Below are positions 24,775-36,325 of a stretch of 64,000 nucleotides of DNA, one piece after another. Each line of letters begins with the position of its first letter. The first letter of the stretch is position 1. The DNA is taken from the NCBI RefSeq assembly GCF_043641665.1, contig NC_092183.1, positions 11,800,001 to 11,864,000 on the forward strand, in the 5' to 3' direction. The DNA is from Enoplosus armatus (lineage: Eukaryota; Chordata; Actinopteri; Centrarchiformes; Enoplosidae). The translations under genes and the position numbers were made by a program. The notes under the pieces are model-generated. The model was given only the letters and a program-made list of their open reading frames with translations, was not told where the DNA came from and ran no database searches.

Positions 24775-25688
24775 GACTCCACCTGCGGGTGATCACAGAC
24801 TTCCTGTCTGGCACCAGGCAGCATGTGAGGCTTCTCCCTGTACACCAACAGCTGCCCCTCCAGTCATCAGTCCATCAAGCTCCTGATGTTTGCGGATGAC
24901 ACCACCCTCATTGGGCTCATCGCTGGTGGGGATGACTCCACCTACAGGTTGGAGACTGACCATCTGGTGACCTGATGCAGTAGGAACAACATGGAGCTCA
25001 ACCCTCTTAAAACAGTGGAGATGGTAGTGGTTTACAGGAAGATCCCACCCACCCCATTACTCCCCAGTCGACACTGTTCACTTCCTGGGCACCATCATCA
25101 CACAGGACCTCAAGTGAGAAAGCACAGCAGAGGATGTACTTCCTGCAGCAGCTGAAGAAGTTCAACTTGCCTAAGACAATGATGGTGCACTTCTACACTG
25201 CCATCATTGATTACATCCTCATCTCCTCCATCACCATCTGGTCCGCTGCTGCCACAGCCGAGGACAAGGACAGACTGCAGCGTATCATTCGCTCTGCTGA
25301 GAAGGTGATTGTCTGCAATCTGACATCCCTCCAGGACCTGTATGCCTCCAGGACCCTGAGGCGTGCAGGAAAGATTGTGGCCGACCCCTCCCACCCCGGA
25401 CACAAACTGTTTCAGACACTCCCCTCTGGCAGGAGGACCAAAAACTCACGCCACAAGAACGGTTTCTTCCCACACGTTATATTAACGTAAAGTCTACACA
25501 CCTGTCTCGATGCATTACATTAATGCACCTCTACTGTCTTGCACATTGCAAATATTCTTTAAACTTCATACTGTGAACTTGCTTCGTATTTTCTACTCAC
25601 TATGTTTATTGTTATGCACCAACATACCAAAGCAAATTCCTTGTATGTGTAAACCTACTTGGTAATAAACCAGATTCTGATTCTGATT
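24775..25688 (+). pseudogene. LINE (L2/CR1-like) 3' half: reverse transcriptase palm to tail
   Basis: The plus strand carries the RT catalytic motif LLMFADDTTLIG, with FADD encoded at 24889-24900. MELNPLKTVEMVV and VHFLGTIITQDLK follow, the latter being the FLG..I..DL.W region. Next comes KAQQRMYFLQQLKKFNLPK (about 25120-25175), and the C-terminus is PSGRRTKNSRHKNGFFP before TAA at 25488-25490. Stops and frameshifts (for example TGA at 24973) kill the upper part, while the last 118 codons are open. The 3' UTR holds AAATTCCTTGTATGTGTAAA, a late AATAAA, and the tail GATTCTGATTCTGATT at 25673-25688, typical of fish L2-type LINEs. The 5' end is truncated. Confidence 0.9.
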
Positions 25689-28600
25689 ATTTATGCTATG
25701 TAAATAAAGACCAAGACTTTTTAAAACCAATCCATTACTTATACATAACAGAAAGGTGTTGACCTGGTGAAACAACTTCATTCAAACATACTAAATAATA
25801 TAAAATAAGTTGCAGGTTTTGGAGTGGAAACCATTGCTTTTAACTAACTTGTATCATCCAGACTGTCAGAGAGTGACGAATTAGATCTTTCAATGAATTT
25901 GATTAATCTCTTACTCAAACATGATGCACAAGGAACCACAGGCTGTAGCACTTTATCATACGTGAATCAATAAAGACTTCAACTGCAACCACAAGCTACA
26001 GACAACAGTGCAAATATGACTGCTCAAACTAACTAAACATAGTGATTTAATATCTGTGCCCTCTTTAGTTAATAATGGGCTCATTGTTGCACAAATCATC
26101 GACAGAGATCTGTAGCTGCTCTTTAATTGCTGACACAGTTTGTAGCCGACGCAGAACAACTGGATGTCACAAATAAAGTAAAATAAGTTGTGCCGCGATT
26201 AGTATAAAATATATAACATAAAGTGACTGGGGCACTATGACACTGTTCTGCACATTATTTGGGATCTGAATGCTGCTGCAACACAAATGCCACAAATGTA
26301 CAAACACTGGAGAGCATGCTCATTGTCATACTGTGTCATGTCAGTAAATCAGTAATGTACTATTGTCATCAGTTTCCTGCACATTTCAACAATCATTAAC
26401 ACGGCTTTTGATTCATTAATTGACTCAAACAAAAGTTTCAGCCACAATTTAATCAATCTATACCCCAACAGGTGAATTCTACACCAAACAGTTATTCAAT
26501 TGTAAACACCAGCCAGTAAGTTGTACCAGCTCTTTTTAAGCAGATAATCAAAACACAAACCCACAAGCAGTCATACAAACATTTTACTGTGGGAGTTAAT
26601 AATATGGTCGCCACTTTCCAATCAGGGTGGAAAACAAATGAATCACAATCACAGAACACACAGAATGACTAAAATTACAATTTTTATCAAGGAACCCAAA
26701 ATGACACTGCTGTTAACCATTTGATTGCAAGTAATGACTCACTGGAAAGCCACGGAAAAGCCCTGCAGAACACCTTTATGAACTGAGTCATGGCTACACC
26801 CAGCTGGAAATATTGAAATACGTTTGTTAATTTCCTAACAATCATATTGAATGTATTCTACCATGCCAGTTTACTTCCAGATGTGAAGTGATCAGTAAAT
26901 AAGACGAGTATGGCTGTCATTCATTAAACATACTTGAGTGAGAACAAGAACGCTCACTAGTCAGGACAGAATAAGGTGCAGTTTTGTTCATAATTCAGTG
27001 ATTTTGACACAGAAGTAATTCAGTACATAAAAATGTTGATTTTTTTCCACCATTAACAAGCAACAGAACAAGATTTTTTACTCATCAAAAGGTAATATGC
27101 CATGGTTACTTTACATAGAAGTATAGGCCCTGACGTGATTGCAACAGAGGCACAGAGACGTTCACTCATCATTTGGGGACAATTTTAGGTTGTTTGGAAA
27201 GTGGCAGGTACATGTCTATACCAGAGCTACCTAAAATTACACCACTGATTGCAGCCAGTGCCAGTAGGGTAGATGAAGCAAATGGAGGGTGGCGGGGAGA
27301 AGTAAAGAACGTGTGGCACAGGGCACCTTTTTCAGAGTGCTTAGCAGGGCTTTACATGATGCCGTTGTTTTGGTTTTTTTTCGTTTTTTTACAAAACTCT
27401 ACTAAAAATACACAAAACAGAGTGAATGTTTCAGTTTGGTAACGCACTGGTCTCTCCTCTGAAGTTTAAACTCCAGAATAGAAGAAATAATTCACATGAA
27501 GCAGCTCTTCTCCAGCCATTCTGTCACTGAACAATACAGGCTTGTTCTGTTGTTGTTCTGTACCAGAAGCTGCTGATCTATAGGTTCTGACCACAAAATG
27601 TTCCAGTGGCTTGTAGAAGCAAATTAATGTCTATATTTCAACCACACAGTTTCTGTGGATTAAAGGAAAAGTGACTGAGTCAGTCTGCTGCTCTGAACTC
27701 TATGGGAGGTGTTTTGGATGGAGAATGTAACTATCACAAATAAATAATTCAAATAAATTTGACACTCCAAGAAAAGAAGAGACATGAGGCAGTAAAAATA
27801 ATATCTCTACATAAAGTCAACAATCAGCACAGACAGGTAAAGTAAGTGAATCCTTAGATATTACATGGCATATACCCTACTCCGTAGATGTCTTCCCTCT
27901 ATTGATTTATGGGTCATCGGCTAGATGACAACAAAACAAACAAACTGAGAGGCACAAGTTCCAAGCTTAGAAGAACCCTTAAAGGTCACACACCACTATA
28001 GAGGGCATATAGCAGAGATGTACTGTGGGACATCTCAGTATGTATAATAACACTGGGCAGCATACTCACAAATTCTTGCTGATGTAGTACATGTACACAT
28101 AAATAAAGGGAACGTTATTTAGGTGAAGTGCCATATGAAGGTCACTTTACCTGACAAGGTAGAGCTGCAGCAGTGCAAGGTAGATATTTCATCTTTTGTT
28201 GCATACATTTTTTTTGTTGTTGAAGAAGCAAGGGCAGTCAGTGGCCTCGATGATGCAAGGACACTGTGCTCGAGCTCCGTAATCTAAAGCTGTCTCAGGT
28301 AGTACTTTGGTAGTACCCAAGTACGCAAACCTCTCACTCTCCTTGCTCAATGCAGCTCCATCATGTGATGGGTGACACACACACCTGAATGGGCCTCCGC
28401 ACACATATACATACATATTCAATTGTCAATCAGGTATAAACACACACATATAGACACAAACACCTGACCAGTTTACATAAAGACAACATTATATTAACAG
28501 TATTGATGCCCTATTAAACCCTATTACATTGAAACCAAAACATCATATCATCATAAGGACGACAAAGGCATGACTGCAACTTCACAATTAAGGGAAAAGA

Positions 28601-28931
28601 TTAAGGCGAGAAGTTAGATAAACACAGAAGAATATGTACTCCTGAATATTTTTACTCTGTTATGTAACATTTTGGCTTCTACAATCGCAATGAGTGGGAA
28701 GCCACACATGAGATTGTTGTACTGTATTCAGCCAATAGTCCATCTCCACAAGGCTGCATATAACTCACCTTAAATTTATCTTCAATAACTTCAGCCATGC
28801 ATAGAATAAGCTGCAATTTTATTTTATTATCTTCACCTTGACTTGCATACATTTCACTTCTCACATTCATAAATTATAACAGCTCACAGTGTGTGGTATG
28901 TGTTTGCATGAGTTTGTGCTGTAGTGGAATA
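25689..28931. other. Non-coding stretch, no gene seen
   Basis: AT-rich, with no delimited repeats or exon-like frames. The frame at 27173-27442 (plus) was examined and had no recognisable motif. Confidence 0.5.
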
Positions 28932-28935
28932 GTGT

Positions 28936-28966
<31 letters not shown>
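28932..28966. repeat. (GT)n microsatellite, about 35 bp, one interruption
   Basis: GT dinucleotides with one TA interruption near 28939. Confidence 0.95.
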
Positions 28967-31900
28967 CTAGTGTGTAGGGGGGACTGCTTGCATGATCTTG
29001 CCTAGAGCACCAACAGTGCTAGGGACACAGCAGGGGAGGTGGTACAGGTAGTGCTGCTTTTGTGGCTGTAACTGGTGTGGTTCTATCTTGCTCCCATTTT
29101 TAGCAGCTCAGGCTCTGACAGCATACTGCAGGGTAGGACCAGACTCTTTCCCAAATCCCCAAAATCTACTGTATATTAGTTCTGTTTAGACTGATAATGT
29201 GCCATATCAATCTTTGTATTGTGGTATTATTATATCACTGCTGGTTTTAAGCTTGGGTACATATATTTTAAATGTTACTGTCCATGTTTTATGATGTTTA
29301 ACCATAATGAACTTAAACAGACAGACTGCTGGAAGTGTTAATTATAACATGTTGAGAATTACTTGCTGCCTCAGTAACAGTTCATGTCTATTCCACCCCT
29401 TGTCTTAGTCTGCAGGGAGTGGAGGTGTGCAAGGCACATTGACATTTCTCTTTGCTATTTTGTGGCATTTTGAAGATACATTTTTTCTCATACTCTGATT
29501 CAGATAAAGATTCATAATCATCATCAGCCAAAATTACAGACATCTGAACCCATGTCAGACTATGTTGAGTCACAATTTAGCAGCAGAGCAAGTGCTTCAT
29601 TTACTCACATTCACTTGCTTGATTTCCTTTGTTGTGCAGTCTGAAGACTGAGGTTGGTTGCCAGATCTGTAGGTTGTCATAGTGGTTATGTTTTTCAAAC
29701 CACAAGTCACTATATAATGGTGCAGGATCAACCATGATACAGTTAGCTCCATTATAGTCTTGTTTAGGCGCACTGATATGTCTTCGACATTGAGTTAATT
29801 AAATATTGAGTACAGTACTCTAACAAGCTTAGGCCCATGAAACTCAACCCAGAGCATTTGTTTCACCTTTCTCTGAAGCATACAGCCCAACCGTGCGAGA
29901 GTACCGTTGTTCTGTGCTGTGGCATCTGCAGTGTTGCTGCAGAGATGATTCTCACTTGTTCCCTTTTCACACATAGTGATTTGTGTTTCCCGTTTCTCCA
30001 CATCATGCTGAAGGACAAGAAATGAGAACTAAAAAATTGCACACATTCAAGGTACTGTATGTCCCAACTCATGAACTCGTGGCTTTCAAATCAGTTGGTT
30101 GTTTATATGGATTTTTCTTGTAAACACAATTGAAAGCACAATATATCGAGCTAGATAAGACTGTACGAAAGACACATTGTTGTAGTAAAGAAGCTAGCAG
30201 ACTCAGATAAGAGGTAGTATGTTACAGCACACAAAGGAGGAGACAATAAGGCCAAAATAAAGCAATATTTCACTGAGAATGGCAACACGATGAGCAAAGA
30301 TTTTAATATCCTTTAAAGCAATTCAGCCTTGTCGTCTTTGCCTAAATAAACATAATATATTTCAATTCAAGCTGCTTTTGTCTCACTATCTGATGTATCC
30401 GTCATATTGACAATATACCAATTAAAACTATATTACAACACTTCATTAAATATTTGACACCCTTGCTTTTAACATGTGATATGGGTCTTGCTGGTACAAA
30501 ACATCTCATCTGATCATTATGTATGAAAATAGTTACGATTGAGTTTGACTTTGGAACAAACTGGGTAGAAGTGAGAAAGTAAGACAGGCCGACAGACAAG
30601 GAGAAAGAGACTGCTTTACACATGAGTACCAAAGCCTTATGGCCCAATGTTCTCGTATCAGTGTGGAATTTTGTGAGGAGAAAACTGCAATAAAAACTAT
30701 CTGCTTTTTAGAATTGTGAAAAGGTAAGCCTTTCAATTTCTAATATTTATGAAATAAGGGAATAAAATAATGAAAGGATGAATTCAGGAGAAGTCTAAAT
30801 TTAAAACACCCTGTGGCATCAGCTCATTGCCTACAAAGCATTAACCTTTTTCTGTGAGAGGCGTCAAGACATGATCAGTCTTCAATCAGACGCACATGCT
30901 TTTTCAGTGGCTGCAACTGAAGCTGTCATAGAATTTAATAAGTAAAGATTATCTTGACTTGCACGGCCAACCTTATTACAGCTAAGCACACAAGACTACC
31001 AGAGACACGCATGCATGCACACAGGCATCACTCTGTTTTACACACATTAAAGCAGAAGCACAAGAGCCTGCAGCCTCACTCTTCTTTAGTTTGGTACACA
31101 TTGATATGCATGTGTATGTGAGTGAGTGTATGTTTTTGTGTTTGTCTGTGTGCGCGCAATAGGTTTGAGCAGGTGTGGGGGATTTTCTCATCTCTCAGTG
31201 GTCCTCTTAAGCCAGAGGCTCATTCCTCTTTTCAAGACTTCCAAAAGAAAAAAAAAGTAGGTAGTCCATCATCTGTAAGAATTTCATGGATTTACCTCAG
31301 AGTTACGAGATGATATGGTCATATTTAATAACAAATAACAAATGATGCATTGTCATTTTATTAAAATAGGGATTGCTGTGTAATACATGTGATTTGGATA
31401 TATTCAGTTTGATGAAACAACGAGATAAAGCATCGTATTTGAGAACAAAGGAACTGCACTGAATGCATGTTATTTCAAATTCAGAAATTTTGAAACACGC
31501 ACTTTTAATTAACTAATCAATACTTTAACAAGACATCGTTATACTTTATATATTAAGTATTGATTAAGTAACATGTTTTGGGGGGGTTTTTATTTTCTCT
31601 TTTTCTTTTTTGCACAGATGAGAAATGCATCTACAATTCTCAAATCTGTCAGACAACAGATAACCAAATTTGTCCAACTTCCGAATTATCCCTCATCTTA
31701 ACAGTGCAAAAGTGTCCCTCTGTGACTTTGCAGCAACGCCATGTGAACTTTCCAATCCATTAATCCATAATGGATTACGGTGGTGGTAGCACTGATATCA
31801 TTACCCTAGATTGAAAGCAGGCTAGTCAGGCCGCTCTGCTGATCTGTGTGTCTGGGTAGCTGACTGTCCCTGCTCCACATCCATCCATGAGATAACTACC

Positions 31901-32119
31901 TCTCCACTGTTTGACCAAAGTTAAGGATCGTGAAATAGAAAATCACCAAACATAACATCATGAATAGATGAATATTTATTTGATTCATCTTGAACACATT
32001 GCCCAGATAGTTGCCTCGACAGTGCTGGACTGTTAGTACTGGTCAAGATTTCTCCTTCTTTGACATCTGCTCTGCGGCCTCAGGCTCAATCTGACTTTGT
32101 GTTATAATGACACTATTCA

Positions 32120-32121
<2 letters not shown>
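28967..32121. other. Non-coding stretch, no gene seen
   Basis: Short frames only. The minus-strand frame at 29388-29573 has an acidic DDDYESLSESEYE stretch but nothing else family-like. No RNA gene was recognised. Confidence 0.5.

Positions 32122-32159
<38 letters not shown>
32122..32159. repeat. (CA)n microsatellite, about 38 bp
   Basis: Perfect CA dinucleotides. A second, short TG-rich patch lies at about 32251-32284. Confidence 0.97.
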
Positions 32160-32161
<2 letters not shown>

Positions 32162-32872
32162 CGCGCAATCTACACAAATGCAGATTCGAACTAGCAGAAG
32201 CCATATGGCAAGTTACTGGCCTGCATAATTGGCTTAAACAAGAAGCAGTGTGTTTGTGTGTGTGTGTGTATACATGTGTGTACGTAGGCGGCCTTTCCTC
32301 TTAGTTGCAACCACCCTGTCGATAATCATGCAGCAAATGAGCCTGCTGTCACTGCTGTGGTCCCCTGATAGAGCTGCTGCAGCCGCAGAGCACCCCACAC
32401 ACACACAGACAAACACCACACGGACTACCCTACACAGGCTATATGCACCACACATTCTGAACTGCAATGCATGCTCACCAAAAAGATGCAATTCTGACAG
32501 AAATCTACCTAACATTTCAATTAGTGGATTTGGTATCAAATAGGAACCCGTTTTGAAATCCAAACACCTAAAACCATCTGTCCCTGATGCTCTTTATTAC
32601 GCATTATCATCATAATCTTAATGTAGCACATTTTCCCTTGTTATCTACAGGGGTAGCCTATGTGGTGTTTGTTTTTTATTATGTTGTATTTTTTCTTCCT
32701 CAAATGCCAATCCCATCACCTAACTCTGTCTCTGTATGTGCCTATCTGTCAGTTTTCATCTGCACCACCACCTGCAGTGCTGTCTCTCACTCTCTCACTA
32801 TCACACCACCAATTTTCAGTGGTAATAAACCCAAAAGTCTCATTAGGAATAGATATTTACAGTGCACTGATG

Positions 32873-32877
32873 GATAA
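32873..32877. repeat. Target-site duplication, left copy (GATAA)
   Basis: Identical to the pentamer at 33273-33277 immediately outside the other end of the LTR. Confidence 0.85.
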
Positions 32878-33121
32878 TGTAGTGGGAAAATACAACACAT
32901 CCCTTTCACACCCTTAAAAGTTTATTTTAGGTCACAGGTATTTGCTGTGGTGCCGTCTTGACTCTAGCAAGGAACCATAGCCTTTTCTGAATGTTCTTGG
33001 TGGTGTATTTTCAGCTGTCTATAATTACCATTTATTGGGGTCTTGATCCTTACAAGGTAATGACTGTCAAAGAGAGTGACGTATGTCTTACAAGTGTTCA
33101 CATTCTTTGCTGTATATTCTG

Positions 33122-33129
33122 TATAAAAG
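33122..33129 (+). promoter_or_regulatory. TATA box of the solo LTR
   Basis: TATAAAAG sits about 245 bp into the LTR, with a GC-richer segment 25-60 bp downstream where transcription and the R region would begin. Confidence 0.7.
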
Positions 33130-33208
33130 CAGACCACTCTGAGGTGCAGTACGGTCAGCCGGGCAGGGACAATTGAGTTGCTGTCGGGGCCGTCCGTCTG
33201 CAGACGTG

Positions 33209-33214
33209 AATAAA
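33209..33214 (+). terminator. Polyadenylation signal of the solo LTR
   Basis: AATAAA lies about 87 bp downstream of the TATA box and 58 bp before the LTR end, the usual order of U3, R and U5 signals. Confidence 0.75.
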
Positions 33215-33272
33215 ACCACAAGAATTACTCCCTTGTTGCCAGTCTTCTGTTTTTCCTGAAATTCCCACGACA

Positions 33273-33277
33273 GATAA
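33273..33277. repeat. Target-site duplication, right copy (GATAA)
   Basis: Identical to the pentamer at 32873-32877, and followed by TATGG rather than any primer-binding-site-like sequence. Confidence 0.85.
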
Positions 33278-35979
33278 TATGGACAAAATGTATCACAATA
33301 CTTTCAGATATTCATAACACTTTGCAATATTTTTATTTTTGCTGAATTAAGGCTAAGGTAAATTAAGTGAAGAGTTCAAGCCAACTTTAATACTAAGCTC
33401 AGTTTGTAGCCTGTATAGAATGTACTGTTTCAATGGGCAATAAATGCTATAAACATTTGTGTAGATTTGATCCACAATGACAAATGTGTCACTGCATGCT
33501 TGTGTTTTTACATGATTGGTTAACAGTATAATTTGGGTGCTCCTTCCAGATTTTAGAAAGACAGATTAAATGAAGGTCTGGGATGTTGGATTTAAAGATA
33601 AGAAGAACGTTTGGTAGATAGATATTTCAGAAAAAGTAATTTCTGGTGTCTTTTGTTTTGTTTTACAAATCCAGAGACACAGAGGTACTTAGCCTGTAGC
33701 AACTGGGCAGAATTTGGTGAATGTTATAAAATCTGCAGGATAAAGGCTACTTTCTCTAAACACACTAAGCTGGATTTTACACGTTCCATGTACAAAACAT
33801 GACTCTTCATTTGCTACATTGTACAGCTGTAATATCAACAAAATGTCGTCTTTATGTCTTATCTTTACCATGTCAACCTACTTTCACACACTCAACAAAT
33901 GTTGACGTCAAAGGCACATAGAATTAAAAAGGAAAGAATTTAGACTGGAGCACACGATTTGCAGCCGTTGATTGTGTCTACTGTGTCTTCATCAGAGTCA
34001 AAGATCATCACTTTTCTCAAACTGAGGAGGCCCTGATTCAGTTGCATACTGCCGGAAAGTGTTTCACAATTACAACCTTTAATGGTAAACACCAGCAACA
34101 AAAACTCACACGTCTATTGTCTCTGTGACCAAACAAAGGTTTCCTTTTCCTGTGAAACACAAATTAAACACTTAACAGGTGAGGACACATGATGTTTTCA
34201 ACTGCACAGTGACACAGCAGCAACTCTAACTACTGATAAACCTTGAAAAAACATGGAGGGATATTAATACCAGTACTTATACAAGTATGTACAGTGCCTC
34301 ACAGAAAGATTTCCTTGTTATATTATGTGCAGAGTGGACACTGCAATATATGGAATAACGATCTCAACAGACTCATATAGGCCAATATTAATTTAGATAT
34401 ATAATATTAAAGATACATCATCTACCCTGAAAGTGCATGTCGTCTGCTGTACAGTTCCACTGACTTGCATCTGGGAAATAAAAATCTCCCACATGTAATT
34501 TCTATTCAATAACATAAAATGAATTCTGTACTATTTGCTTCATACATTCAATTATTAATTCACTCATTCAGCGGGTATGACCATTTAGTGGGTACAGGCT
34601 TACAGTTGGTGCCCTTATCCATAAAATCCACATATGCATGCCATGGAGTGACTGGTTTAAACCGATTAATTCCTCAGTCTTCTAGATTTGAAGGTTTCTG
34701 ATGCATCCAGTAATTCACTTTCTTGATTCAGCTGATCAAGAGCCCGTTAATTTAGTTTATTTCAAAAGTTAAATGGGCCAGAGGACAGGAGTGGTGAGTA
34801 ACTGTCTTGGATGATTATGTCTGATCTAAAAAATCAACTGAAACGTGGATATTTACACTGAAGTCTTCAAAACTTTCTCCTGGGGGATGGGGGAGTATGA
34901 CTTCAGTATTTCTATAATGCTGGCTACAGCAGGGAAAGAAAGAAAGACAGATTATGTTGACCTGTGTTGCACCTGGGCTGTTCTCTGAAATTCAACAATC
35001 CCATTTCCACTTGACTCTAAAACTGTCTTTCATTCTTTACAGAAAGTTTCTGCAGATAGAAATTGCACAATAACAGCAGCAAAAGTAAAGTCTGTTGGGC
35101 TATTCTGTCTGATGGGTTCACATTATGCCAACTGGAGGAGAAAGAGAGAGCTAGGGGGCTGAAGGAGGAGAGGGTGAGAGGAAGAAATCAAAACAGAATG
35201 GTAGCGAAATTAAGCTCTTCAATGTGCCAACTTCCTCTTACAAGCCAAAAATGGCCCATTATGTTTAATATTTTGAGTCTCAGTGGAGGAGGAAAAGAGC
35301 AGAGATGCCGAGTGGGCTGCCTGGAAGAGTCATCGGTTGCTAACAGTATCGTCAACATAATACCCTACCATCTGTTTCCTGTAAAAGGGCCAGTCTAAAT
35401 TTGTCTTGTTGTTGTACACATGGTAGTCCGGTAGCAAGAGAGCAGAGAGACACTGAGTGGGCAACATGAGCACCGCAGAGTACGTTCACATAAAACTATG
35501 CCAACTGTTACGCCAACTGCCTAGTTCAAACAAAAAAAAGCCATTCTAAAAATGTCCGCCGAAATCTGCTATGTGTTCCTCTGTATTTGGGAAGACAGCA
35601 GAGCAGTGGAGAGTCAAACGACGCCTCTGTTTAGAGAAGTCGACCCATATCAGGAAAATCTCTGGTTTCACACGCAGGGCCAGAGAGGGAGAGTGGAATA
35701 ATACACTGCGGGCTGACAGGGCCAACAAATGTGAATCACCATCAAGAGGATGATGCAAACCAGCACATAACCTAAACTGAGTGCTGAGGGTGGTGGACGA
35801 TTGGTGAAGAAGGTACACTGCTGGTGAGAGTACTTGAGCAAGGCATTAAGCCTTCAGCAGTATCATTTTATGGATGCCAGTGTGCCCACAAACCTGTTAG
35901 GAGTACTATTTGTGTAGTTGAATGCCAAAAGTGTGGATATGGGCATTGATATGCTGCCAATATCTATAAAATATCTCTG
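33278..35979. other. Non-coding stretch, no gene seen
   Basis: No transposon ends or RNA genes were recognised. The 34288-34310 phrase TACAGTGCCTCACAGAAAG faintly recalls Tc1-type ends but has no partner. Frames at 35063-35398 and 35571-35753 are open but carry no recognised motif. Confidence 0.5.
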
Positions 35980-36325
35980 TGGGGTGGCCCACGAGCAAAA
36001 CACTCGCCCACCATGCAGAGACCTGGGTTCAGTTCCCAGCAGCTGTACCTCCAGCTTGGTCGTGCAGTCCAACAAACAAAAGCTGGCAGTGTTCAAGGGT
36101 GGCAAGCCAATAAGTCACTGCACTACTGACTCCTCCTTGATGGTTGGGGATCCTGTGCAAATGGGGGATGTGAGGGTGATAGCATGAACCTCAGCATGCA
36201 TCCGCCCCTCTTGGTGAAGCTCCCCACTGGCAGGTGAAAAGAAGCGGCTGGTGACTCCATGTGCATCCATCCCCAGGCCAACAAGGGAGACGACAACCAC
36301 AGTATAGTGAATTGTGTGTGTGTTA
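35980..36325 (+). mobile_element. tRNA-derived SINE, well preserved
   Basis: The tRNA-like head shows a box-A region GGTGGCCCACGAGCAAAAC (about 35983-36001) and a box B GGGTTCAGTTCCC (36024-36036), close to the RNA polymerase III consensus GGTTCGANTCC. The body continues with AGCTGTACCTCCAGCTTGG at 36040-36058. The 3' part includes AGGTGAAAAGAAGCGGCTGG then TGACTCCATGTGCATC (about 36232-36267), a phrase I recall as highly conserved in a SINE spread through spiny-rayed fish. It is interrupted only by small changes, so it is younger than the other SINEs here. Exact borders are uncertain by about 20 bp. Confidence 0.85.

Larger units (their letters stand above)
32878..33272 (+). mobile_element. 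Solo LTR, 395 bp, with 5-bp target-site duplication
   Basis: The unit begins TGTAGTGGGAA (32878-32888) and ends TTCCCACGACA (33262-33272). The two ends are inverted copies matching at 10 of 11 positions and have the canonical TG...CA termini. It is flanked by identical GATAA at 32873-32877 and 33273-33277. Inside, in the right order, are a TATA box (33122-33129) and a polyadenylation signal (33209-33214), about 60 bp before the 3' end. This gives a U3 of roughly 270 bp and a short R-U5. No primer-binding site or internal coding sequence follows, so it is a recombined single LTR. A 5-bp duplication suits Gypsy-type elements and some endogenous retroviruses; the clade cannot be decided from the LTR alone. 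Confidence 0.9.

Noticed and set aside
29388..29573. Minus-strand acidic frame recalling a piggyBac transposase N-terminus
   Set aside because: Only a short acidic run is similar; no downstream transposase motif or TTAA-flanked ends were seen.
34288..34310. TACAGTGCCTCACAGAAAG as a possible Tc1-like terminal repeat
   Set aside because: No inverted partner, TA duplication or transposase remnant was found nearby.
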